Shown here: one piece after another, positions 10,959 through 20,665 of the stretch
Layout: each line of letters starts with the position of its first letter
Numbering within the stretch: position 1 is the stretch's first letter
Assembly: GCA_905250125.1 (NCBI GenBank)
Contig: CAJNOL010000363.1
Location: 84,376-148,375, forward strand
DNA: 64,000 bases
Origin: Rotaria sordida
Taxonomy: Eukaryota > Rotifera > Eurotatoria > Philodinida > Philodinidae
Direction of reading: 5' to 3'
Program-made: the position numbers and the translations under genes
The notes under the pieces: generated by a model
Seen by the model: only the letters and a program-made list of their open reading frames with translations
What the model was told of the DNA's origin: nothing
Database searches by the model: none

Positions 10959-12139
10959 CAGGGACGGCGCGACCGGGGGGAGATAGCGGGTCACCCCCCT
11001 CCTGCTTCGGAAAATTTTGATTGGAGCTTTCTCCGAATTTGAAAATTTTGGTAGTGCCAATTCTCTCCAAATTTGCGGGATCATTAGGCGATTTTCTCCG
11101 ATTTTGAAGAATCACAGTGCACAATTTCCTTCGATTTTGGAGAACTACAGCAGACAAATTTCTTCAATTTTCGAGAACTACAGTAGACAATTTTCTCCAA
11201 CTTTGGAGGACTACAGTAGACAATATTCTCCGATTTTGGAGAAATACAATAAACAATTTTCTCTGATTTTGGCGAACTACAGCAGACAATTTTCTTCGGT
11301 TTTGGAGAACTCCAGTACACAATTTTCTCCGATTTTGGAGAACTACGGTAGACCATTTTCTTCGATTTTGGAGAACTACCGTAGACGATTTTCTCCAATT
11401 TTGGAGAAGTACCGTAGACAGTCTTCTCCGATTTTGGAGAACTACGGTAGACCATTTTCTCCGATTTTCGAGAAATACAATAAACAATTTTCTCCGATCT
11501 TGAAGAACTACAGTACACAATTTTCTCCGATTTTGGAGAGTTAAAGTACACAATTTTCTTGGATGTTGGAGAATTACAGTACAGAATTTTCTCCAATTTT
11601 GGGGAGCCATAGTAGACAATCTTCTCCGATTTTGGAGAACTACCGTAGTCAATTTTCTCCGATTTTGGAGAACAATAGTAGACAATCGACCCTAAATTTG
11701 GCAAAAATCTAAGTTTGAAGAAATCTATTCTACTATTTTTTTTCGGTTCTTGAGATTTTTGAACTACATCAATAATCTAAGTTCGTGTTTAAGTGAGAAA
11801 TTAGTATTATAACTAGATGCATCTGTCATCAATAGCAATATGTGATGCGTGGATGTTAACGATAACTGGACGAAGAATAAAATTTTGAAAAAAAGAAAAA
11901 ATCAGATTTTTGCTGGAACCATCGGTATAATATTGTATGAAGTGCGGTCAGAGTAGTCGAAGGAATGTTGGAAAGTCTGCTTCGAAAAGAAAGCGACGGC
12001 AACCAAAAACGTTTGGAGACTTCCTCCGAATTTCAACAGTGGGAGCGTTTTTTTTGCTCTTCAGTTTTGACTTTTTGGGATTGGAGGCTCCGATTTTCGG
12101 AATACCCCCTCCTGCTCTGACCTCTTCGCGCCGTCCCTG
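10959..12139. mobile_element. non-autonomous DNA transposon with 13-bp TIRs and internal minisatellite
   Basis: Perfect 13-bp terminal inverted repeats (CAGGGACGGCGCG at 10959-10971 and its complement at 12127-12139) are flanked by TA on each side. The TIRs are followed by G- and C-rich blocks unlike the AT-rich surroundings. The interior is mostly the 33-bp tandem array. No transposase is encoded. The long frames within it are a by-product of a repeat period divisible by three. Confidence 0.8.
11025..11700. repeat. 33-bp minisatellite of hairpin-forming units
   Basis: About 18-20 units of 33 bp run head to tail. Each unit centres on TCTCCGATTTTGGAGA, a 5-bp stem with a 6-nt loop, followed by a linker ACTACAGTAGACAATTT. 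Unit divergence is modest and mainly affects the linker. Because 33 is a multiple of three, two minus frames and one plus frame stay open for 170-206 codons. This explains the Ser/Lys-rich and Asn/Arg-rich periodic pseudo-proteins. Confidence 0.9.
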
Positions 12140-12703
12140 TATTGGAGATATCCGAAACTTTGTAATACCTATTTTCCTAATGTAAAAAACGTGCTTAGTT
12201 AATTATTGAAATAAAACAATTAATAAGATGATATAAAATATCAAAAGTTGATATGTTTAAATAAACAAAAAGAAATTCAAGCAAAAAAGATTTATATGTC
12301 ATTAGAAGAAAAAGATTATTTCTGACTCAAATAAAGAATTTTCTTTCTTTTATAAAATACTTAGTCATATGTTTGTAGTAAGAATATTAAATAAGCTTTC
12401 ATTCTGAATCACCTTTCATTTATATCACTCAATTAAAATATGAGAAAAAAAATCAATCGAGTTTCATAGAATATCGTCCTATCAATTCTTCGATTGTCAA
12501 GTCAACAAGTATTTATTTTAATTCCTTGAAAATAATATTTACCATTTTAATTAGATCAAGTTTCTGATATAGATCACAGAGATTTGAGTACTAATCTTTA
12601 TTTAAGGGTGACCCTAAATAGAAAGTCCAAACAGTACATATTCATTTGATTGTTCTTGATATATGATTCATGAATTATAATGACATAGGTCTTATTCGTA
12701 ATA

Positions 12704-13651
12704 CAGGGTTGGAAATAATATTTTGCCCGGGGGGTATCGCTACAATTTTAAGTAGAAGACATAATGAATTTTATATCAAATGAAAGCTCGTCAAAAATGG
12801 GGTTTATTGATACTAAATAGTAAGGGTTATGAAATTTTTTAATTTCGGATTTGAGAAACTTGCAGAAATTTAATACTTTTTTTTGCAGTAAAAAAGTAAA
12901 GTGCCAGTAATTCAAAACTGGAGTAGCATATTTTTCTGGGATATTTCTACATGGTTTGATAGAGCTCGTCGAGCTCTACAAAATTGTATATATAAAAAAA
13001 TTTTTAAATAGAGTTGTTGAACGAAAAGCCACTCAAAGCTGTATAAAGAATATACCAAAATACCGCATTTTTTGCACTTTTTATAGGGAGAAAGAGTTGT
13101 CTTTTTTATAATAAGTTCAGCGGCTTTTCATTAATATCTTTATGTAAGATGTTTGAAAATATACTTATTCGATGCAGCGTGAAAAACTGCATCGAATGAG
13201 TATATTTTGAACCGCCTACGGGAGTAAAAATAATTAGAAAAAGCTAATTTTATTGAAAATTCACCTGTTTTTCTTCCATATCAAAAATATGACTTTTTTT
13301 AAAGACTTTCCAAATACCTTTTTGAATTTTTCATCACAAAAAAATGACTCAGGAAACTTTTAATCGATACATTTTTGTAGAGCTCGACGAGCTCTATCGA
13401 ACCATGTAGAAATATACCAGAAAAATAAGCTACTCCAGTTTTGAATTACTGGCACTTTACTTTTTCACTGCAAAAAAAGTATTAAATTTCTGCAGGCTTC
13501 TCAAATTCGGTATTGAAAAATTTCATAACCCTTACTATTTAGTATCAATAAACCCCATTTTTGACGAGCTTTCATTTGATATAAAATTCATTATGTCTTC
13601 TACTTAAAATTGTAGCGGTACCCTCCAGGCAAAATATTATTTCTAACCCTG
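12704..13651. mobile_element. foldback element with about 285-bp inverted arms
   Basis: The left arm from 12704 (CAGGGTTGGAAATAATA) is matched by an inverted right arm ending at 13651 (complement CAGGGTTAGAAATAATA). Identity continues for about 285 bp, with a central spacer of about 380 bp containing its own small hairpin (about 13173-13193). TA flanks both ends. No coding capacity. Its CAGGG terminus and TA flank are shared with the 10959-12139 element, which suggests mobilisation by related transposases. Confidence 0.8.
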
Positions 13652-13689
13652 TAGAAAGACGTGACTCATGCTTATTCATATATATTGAG

Positions 13690-13698
13690 TATAAAAGG
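13690..13698 (+). promoter_or_regulatory. TATA box of the small EF-hand-loop gene
   Basis: TATAAAAGG lies 93 bp upstream of the ATG at 13783. Transcription would be expected to start about 30 bp downstream, giving a leader of roughly 60 nt. It stands 39 bp outside the end of the 12704-13651 foldback element. Confidence 0.6.
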
Positions 13699-13782
13699 GA
13701 CAGAAGAATAACGAAATATTTATGTTACACATAAAAATTCAGTGAATTGAAACACATTGATCGTACGAAATAAATAGTAAAT

Positions 13783-14003
13783 ATGAGTAAGTTTTAACAC
13801 GTAGAATAGATGATTTATGTGGATTTTTTTCTATAGGTTTTATTACAAATAAATTAGAAGAAAAGATTGATTTGGATTTAAATGGAGATGGTCAAATTGG
13901 AGGACCTAGTTTAACAGATGAAATCGAAAAATCTACACATATAGACTTAAATCATGATGGAATTATTGGTGCGCATCGATCATCAGCCGATGGAGATAAA
14001 TAA
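13783..14003 (+). CDS. small protein with two EF-hand/dockerin-like calcium loops
   Basis: Two exons, 13783-13786 and 13837-14003, join across a 50-bp GT-AG intron (GTAAGT donor) to give 56 residues starting MSFITNKLEEK. Two acidic loops, DLNGDGQIGG and DLNHDGIIGA, follow the DxNxDGxI pattern of calcium-binding loops, but the acidic residue expected at loop position 12 is missing in both. A strong TATA box stands upstream. A decayed further copy of the second unit (THIDINKDSFIGA) lies just downstream at 14055-14115. Calcium binding is inferred only. The gene is isolated between inverted-repeat elements, and I do not know a named family. Confidence 0.6.
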
Positions 14004-14054
14004 AAACACATTTTAGAGTGAAAATTTACAATTTTTTTTTATCAATAAGTATAA

Positions 14055-14160
14055 TTGGTAAAATTGAAAAAGCAACACATATTGATATAAATAAAGATAG
14101 TTTCATTGGTGCTTCACCTATGTACTATCTAGGTATGCACCAGCTTCAGTCCTGACTGGA
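14055..14160 (+). pseudogene. decayed duplicate of the EF-hand-loop exon
   Basis: The segment reads KIEKATHIDINKDSFIGAS, which parallels EIEKSTHIDLNHDGIIGAH of the preceding gene, and then runs into stops. It lacks a start and a TATA box. It is either a tandem duplicate in decay or an unused alternative 3' exon. Confidence 0.5.
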
Positions 14161-14368
14161 TCATCAATGGGTAACTGCCTATTGTAATTTTTATGAGTAA
14201 GTTTTTGCCTATTGAAATTTTACTTTTTCAGAATGATTTATTTATTTTTGAATTAGATAGTAACTCTATTTTTTTTCTTCCATCTGAATCACACATGCAC
14301 CTTTTGCTTGTTCTTTCTGTGAACAATTAAGAAAAGAAGAAGGAAATAATCGCTTCTAATATTTTAAC

Positions 14369-15702
14369 CAGGATTGCCGGATGAAAAACTTGAAAATCAG
14401 AAAAAAATCAGAATTTTTTCTTCGAAACCGGAAATTAATCAGAAAGAGTAACTTCATGCAAAGCAAGGACTATCATGTTGATATACTTGCACAAAATACT
14501 TCACTTTTTTTTGTTTATCGACTCATACTTTATTTCCAAAAGTATTTCTTAGTAAAGAAAGACAACAAACATTATATAGCTCAAAGTGAAAGATCCTGTA
14601 CTGTAAACTAAGGAGATTGATCATAGTTAGATCAAATGAATGCTCCCACTGTCAAACCAACTAATTAAAAACATGAGCTGCCAATAGCGTACACAGATCG
14701 ACATATTCGAATTTCAAGAAATTTACAGTTTGTTATATGTCCATACTATGAAATTTTCTCAATACTTAGTTTTCTTTTCTTGTCATGGTTAGATGGAGCA
14801 GGACCGTTTACATAAGAAAAAACAATATCACGCATATTAAAAAGCAAATTCTACGAAGTCTGTCTAGGACAACATTTTTTTTAATTATAAAGGTAATAAA
14901 CAAAAAATTCTAATTGCTATCAAATTACTTTTGAATATGTATGATATTATTTCTCCTTATGTAAATAGTCGTGTTCCATCCAACTATGGCGAAAAAAGAA
15001 AACTAAAGGTTGATGAAATTTCGTAGTGTGAGCACACGACAAACTGTAAATATCTTGAAGTGTAAACATCTCGGTCTGTGTACGCTATTGGCAACTCATG
15101 TTTTAAACTAGTTGGTCTGTAAGTGAGAGCATTCATTTAATTCGACTATGACCAATCTCCTTAATTCGCAGTTACATGGCCCTCAATTTTTAGTTAATAC
15201 AACAAAAAAAGGTAGCAAAAGACACCTAATGTCGAATTCTTTTACGAAGTTCAAAATTCTGTTTACGAAAAATATGCGCAAACAAACCATTATATGTAAA
15301 CTATGCAGATCAAAAAATCTTGCGAAAAATAATAAAGGTTATAGAACATAATTTCATATTATTTTTCAAGTTTTTCTTTGTTCAAAATTTCTTCAATAAA
15401 CGTTCAAAAAAAATAATTAACATTCATTCTTAAGTTCAGTAACGCAAAATTTTACTGATATATTAAAGTATTTGTCAGTGGCTGCAGAACTCAGAAACTA
15501 CAAAATATTAATAAAGAAAAGAAGGTAGCGCAATATAGATCTATAATATTAATAGTTATAGTCGTAATTAATTGATTTCACTAGTAAAGCCACCATCTAA
15601 AAACGTTTGAAATCCGACAAAAATCAGAAAATTAGAACAAAACTAAGAAAATGTTCAAATTTCAGAACCTTCTCCAACTTTTCAGAAGATCTGGCAACCC
15701 TA
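14369..15702. mobile_element. nested inverted-repeat elements
   Basis: Outer ends CAGGATTGCCGGATG (14369) and the complement of TAGGGTTGCCAGATC (ending about 15702) are imperfect inverted repeats, followed by AAAAATCAGAAAA-type arms. Inside lies a second, older palindrome: 14611-14770 pairs with 15010-15165 (shared core GCCAATAGCGTACACAGA). Short open frames in this block (such as 14381-14611 and 15148-15351) fall within the arms and are not genes. Confidence 0.65.
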
Positions 15703-15819
15703 ACTTTAACCATAAGTTCGGATGAACATGAGTTCGATTTTATTGAAAAAACACTAACCACATAAAGATAGAGAAGAATAGATCAAAGAGACGAGAACAT
15801 ACGTATGTATGTGTAGATA

Positions 15820-16503
15820 TATAAAGTGAACTACAAAAGTTTAAGACACTTTTATTTTTGAAGTTTTTCATCGAAGATGAGTAGCTAGATCAAATCCAAA
15901 TAGTGATTTGGATAGTCCTTGAAATTCCTTATCGAATAGAATATATGTCAAATTTTCAAAAGAAACTTTGTGAAGAGAGTTTTATCAGAAAGCCATGCTA
16001 GGGGTATTTCAAATTCTAGAGGATTTTGCCAGAAAGATTTTTTTCAATATAAGCATCTGAAAGAGCAGAAAATTCTGAAGAAGATGAAGGGTCGCCCAGC
16101 TGTGTACGACATTCTATCACAAAGTTATAAGCATTAGAAAAAACGAAAAAATGTGGTTTTAATCGAATTTTAGGACATTTTTTTCTAATGCTTATAACTT
16201 TGTGACGGAATATCGTACAGAGCTGGGCGACCCTTCATTTTCTTCAGAGTTTTCTGGTCTTTCAGATGCTTATATTGAAAAATCTTTCTGTCAAAATTTT
16301 CTAGAATTTGAAATACCCCCGACACGATTTTTTGGAAAACTCTCTTCACAAAGTTTCTTTTGAAAATTTGACACATATTCTATTCGATAGGAAATTTCAA
16401 GAGCTATTCAAATCACTATTTGGATTTGATCTAGCTACTCATCTTCGATAAAAAAAACTTTGAAAAATAAAAGTGTTTTAAACATTTGCGGTCCACTTTA
16501 TAT
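15820..16503. mobile_element. near-complete palindrome (MITE), about 330-bp arms
   Basis: The left end TATAAAGTGAACTAC is matched inverted by GGTCCACTTTATA at the right end. Arm similarity continues to a centre near 16160 (paired GAAAAAA and ATGCTTATAACTTTGTGA blocks). TA flanks suggest a Tc1/mariner-type mobiliser. A 63-codon minus frame inside (16185-16376) is arm sequence. Confidence 0.8.
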
Positions 16504-17096
16504 ACATATAGAGTGACGCATAGAAAAATTCAATGACATATGTGTGAAAGCATAGAGGAAAAACTAAGATGTGAAATGACGTAGTTCGTAGGGAAAATGT
16601 TCATGTGTGCTGCACAGATGCATATTGGAAGAATCCTCAACATTAACTTATGCATGTTTTTTTTAATGTTTGTTAGACAAAAAATTTTTGCTTATCAATA
16701 AAAACCTTGCCCATCGGTCTAAAAATCCTTGATTACACCACTGACTTCATGTGACCATAGCCTTACTACATGAGAAATATTTTATTACATACAGAAAATA
16801 GAAAAGCGTAAAATGAAAATATTATTATATTCTTTCCTATAGACTCTTCTACGGACATCTATTGTATTAACGTACGATAGATGGAGAACGATGAACGAAA
16901 AGATTCTAAATGGTTGCTATCTTTTATCAAAAACACGTCGATATTTTTCTACCTACTACGTTCATTTTTGAGAATATGGATTATATTTCTAATTTTAAAT
17001 TTCTATAAACGAAATTCATTTAATTATTTTTTTTTCATATTATTAATTACGAAAAATATCAAGTTGTAATACTGATTTTTTTTTAGAAAAAAAAAA

Positions 17097-18413
17097 ATGT
17101 CATTTATTGAAGGTATTGGCGATGATCTTCTCCATGCGTTTTGTTTCATTCTATTTATCGGTATTGTATCATTTGCGTGGCTTTCATCACATGTGAATTA
17201 TATTCATTTACCTACTACATTATTTATTATAGAACGACGAATACATCGTAGAAATGGTAGTTTAGATTTATTTATCTTTTTGTTTTATCAAAAAAAAAAG
17301 AAAAAACATAATTCTAGAAGAACAACAATTAGAAATAAACAATTCAGTTTCATCAACAAATGAACCAATAATATCATCATCATCATCTGTTAATGAAACA
17401 TTAATAGAACATGAATCAGATATTGAGTATGATTAATAGATAATAATTATAAATATTCTTTTTTTTTGTTTTGTTTGATATCTTACTTTTAGATCAAATG
17501 AAAATGATGAATTAATGAACGAACAAATATCAATATCAACAGAATCAAATACTAATCAAATACAACAATATCAATCGAATAATATAATAAATTCTAATGA
17601 AATAATTTCTCAGATAACAACTATTGAAGAAGAAGAAGAAGAAGATCAATCATTAAGAATTACTATTAAATTTCTTAATGATACTCAAAAATCAATAATA
17701 GCTAATCCAAATGATACAATTTCGAAAATTAAAAGGTAAATAAATTATTTATATGATTAAGAATACATTTTACTTAATCTATAGAAAATGATGAATAAAT
17801 ATCATAAGCATTAATAGGTATTCTTAATCTTTTCATTTCGACAATGAATATGTTTATAGGGAATCAGCAATCTAACATAAATCAAAACATTAATAATGAT
17901 TCTTAGCTTTATATTTCCATAGAAATTTCTTTTTGTTTTTTTTTTTTATTTAGATTATATTTTGCTGATGAATTAACAAATAATAAAATCGTTCGATTTA
18001 TTTATCAAGGTCGTGAATTACAAGATAATGAAACTCTTCGTACATGTAATATACGTGATCAAACTATAATACATTGTCAAATAAGTACACGACGACTTTC
18101 AACAATTAATCGAGTTAATAATGATATATCAACAACACATAGAAATATGAATACTTTTGATACATTATCATTTATTGATACATCACCAATTTATATTTCA
18201 CCATATTTTATATTTTTTATAACATTAATTCTTGGATCTGTTTGGTATTTACGTATTAAATATCGTCTATTATTTACACCTATATCAACAATTATTCTTT
18301 TATTAATAACAATTATACTTTTAATATTTACATGTGGAATTTTATTAACAACACGTCGACAAATATCAAATATAAGAATTCCAACACATTTACATCATGT
18401 TCATTTAGATTGA
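17097..18413 (+). CDS. TMUB1/2: transmembrane and ubiquitin-like domain protein (TMUB1/TMUB2 orthologue)
   Basis: Exons 17097-17256, 17318-17426, 17493-17735 and 17954-18413 give 972 nt (323 residues plus TGA), all with GT-AG borders. The N-terminus MSFIEGIGDDLLHAFCFILF matches the TMUB start (short leader, then a membrane helix). A low-complexity Ser/Glu linker follows, then a ubiquitin-like domain (from LRITIKFLNDTQKS to QTIIHCQIS, about residues 145-215), then two C-terminal hydrophobic helices around an RYRLLF-type turn. Human TMUB1 has the same order and an FLND motif in the ubiquitin-like fold. TMUB proteins act at the ER and Golgi membranes in ER-associated degradation and receptor trafficking. 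The protein is longer than human TMUB1 (246 aa) because of the acidic linker. TMUB1 and TMUB2 cannot be told apart here. Confidence 0.92.
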
Positions 18414-18912
18414 ACATTCCTTTTTGTTTTTCTTATTGTTAATAGAATTTATCTATTTTTTTTTCTCGTTTTGTATGAATTGTAATCTCTAGAACAGTTT
18501 GAATAATTATTCTTATGACTTTTATGTTGTCTTCTGCTGAATTCAGTTAATATATTGTATAATGTTTTAATCTCATTATGTTTTCTTTTTGAAGCTAGAT
18601 ATTATTGAGATAAGGGGAGATTTAAAGGCAACCTGTTTAGTATCTTGATCGAGAGAGATAGTATTTTGTTCATTTTGATAAACATGTCTATTCACCGGTT
18701 TATGTAGATTTTTAATGTTTAAAAGAGAAAAGGGATATCCAATTAGTGTCTTGATCAATTTCTTTTAAATAATTTTTCTTTATGTTTTAGATTAATCAAG
18801 ATTTCAATTAAATGATATTGATTAATACAAAGTCAGTTAAATCATCAAATTCAATATTTATTAAAATTCAGATAAGAAAAAACAAAACAAATTTTTTATT
18901 TGTTTTTATGTT
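18414..18912. other. intergenic spacer between convergent TMUB and Rab27 genes
   Basis: About 500 bp of AT-rich 3' flanks. No exon chain or repeat was recognised. It must hold both 3' UTRs and polyadenylation signals. Confidence 0.6.
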
Positions 18913-20461
18913 TTAATAATTACAACAAAAAGATAAATCTTTTTTTCTTCTAAAATTTCTCTCCATGAATCCTAGATTAATTGGTTCTATTGGTTTTTTT
19001 GATAGATATGAATTTTTTTTTGAAAAATTTTCATTTTCTTCTAAACGATTCATAACTAAATCTAATAATAATTCAACTGATTCAGCAATATTTATATTTT
19101 GTAAAGCACTTGTTTCAATATAATCAACTTGATATTCTTGTGCAAATTCAATTGCACGTAATTTTGTTATAATACGTTCATTTTCTAAATCACATTTATT
19201 ACCAACAAGTATCATATCAACATTTTCTGAATAAGCATTTGATTGAATTTCACCTATCCAATTACGTACATTAAGAAATGATGTTTCATTTGTTAAATCA
19301 AATACTAATAAAAAACCCATAGCATCACGAAAAAATGATGTTGTTAAACAACGATATCGTTCTTGACCAGCTGTATCCCTATTTTTTTTATAAAAGTAAA
19401 ATAGAAGTCTAGATGAATAATTTTGAAATAGATGAATACTCTTTGATCAAATACTATGACCTTGACTCAATTAGTTGTGAAAACAAAAATATCACTTTTT
19501 TGATCGCTGTCATATTTAACTATAGAAACCATTCAAGTGACAAATCGCTTTTGACTCAAGACTATAAGCATTATATAAGTCCAAATAAGCTATGAATATC
19601 TTGATAAGAGTTCGAATCTTTAGGTTTATTGATGTCGAGATACTGCACTTTTTGCGATAACTTTTAAATAAATATCTTGATTCTCTTGAGTTTGAGAAGA
19701 AGTCGGTTCAGATTTTTCAAAAATCATCTTTGCCCCTTCAGGAACATCCGGTCAGTTTTCTTATAGCATTTATAAAAAAAAACGATTAATTAGTCATAGG
19801 ACTTCCTACGTAAAATAAATTCTATGGTATTTTTCTTTTTATCAGACTATATCAACGACTTTTTAATTCGAGAGTCAATGACATTCTTATTCATTGATCA
19901 ATTAGCTTTAGTATGTTTCATAGATTTTCAATTTATAACGATTGAATGTTTTATGATATCCGTATTGTTGACAATAAAACTTTATACAGGTGACATTCGT
20001 TTTTTCTGTTTTAGCATTTTGAATAAGTAAAAGAATGTTAGAGAAACTTGATTCTTAATCGAAACTTGAAGAACGAAAGAGAAAAAAAAAAAAAAGCAAG
20101 CAAACTTGCACTTTTCGATAATTGGTTTTGTTAAAAAACATTGTCCTCTATAAATGATATTGTTTTTAAAGAAATTATAAATTTTCTTACCATAATTGTA
20201 AACTAATATTATAAGATTTATTTGTTTTATTTGATTTATAAAAAATATTTTTATCACGAATATCAATACCAACAGTTGTTCCTAATGTTTTTATAAATTG
20301 TTCATCAATATATTGATTCAATAAGCAAGTCTATATTAAGAAAAGAATATTTAATGGAATAAGCAAAAAAAAAAAACAATTTCATTACTTACTTTACCAA
20401 CACCAGAATCACCAATAGCTAAAAATTTTAAATCAAAATGCTCGTCCAGTGCACGTGGCAT
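18913..20461 (-). CDS. RAB27: Rab27-type small GTPase
   Basis: Exons 20461-20393, 20330-20191 and 19378-18913 give 675 nt (224 residues). G-domain motifs in order: P-loop GDSGVGKT (split by intron 1 after the Lys), switch [19 protein letters not shown] switch II (split by intron 2), NKCD and ETSA guanine-specificity motifs. The stretch [20 protein letters not shown] is characteristic of the Rab27 subfamily, whose members direct secretory granules and lysosome-related organelles to the plasma membrane. The C-terminus ends in CCNY, a CCXX-type prenylation signal, while vertebrate Rab27 ends CxC. It is read divergently from eIF4E3, with 204 bp between the start codons. Confidence 0.93.
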
Positions 20462-20665
20462 ATTGACAGTCGTTACCAATGACACTTACAATTACAGTGT
20501 CGTATTTTTCGAATAAATAATTGTGTATATATATATATATATATATAAGAATGAAAGAGAACGGTGACATTGACAAACGATAGAATCGCTCATTCTTTCG
20601 TTGCTTTTTCTTTTTCATTTCATAGAATCTTTCTTTTCTTCTTTTTTTTTTGTGCTCGTTTGTAG
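20462..20665. promoter_or_regulatory. bidirectional promoter region between Rab27 and eIF4E3
   Basis: Only 204 bp separate the two opposed start codons. The interval contains a TA dinucleotide run (about 20526-20547), a TTCTTTCGTT/CTTTTTC pyrimidine-rich stretch on the eIF4E3 side and CACGTG-like sequence inside Rab27 exon 1 (20453). Shared regulation is inferred from the spacing. Confidence 0.55.

Noticed and set aside
11025..11700. CRISPR-like array
   Set aside because: The repeats are contiguous 33-bp units without unique spacers, in a eukaryotic scaffold and inside a transposon. It is a minisatellite.
11017..11704. Open frames of 173-206 codons encoding periodic Ser/Lys- or Arg-rich proteins on both strands
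   Set aside because: They follow from a 33-bp tandem repeat whose period is divisible by three. Three frames on both strands stay open, with no start context or splice structure.
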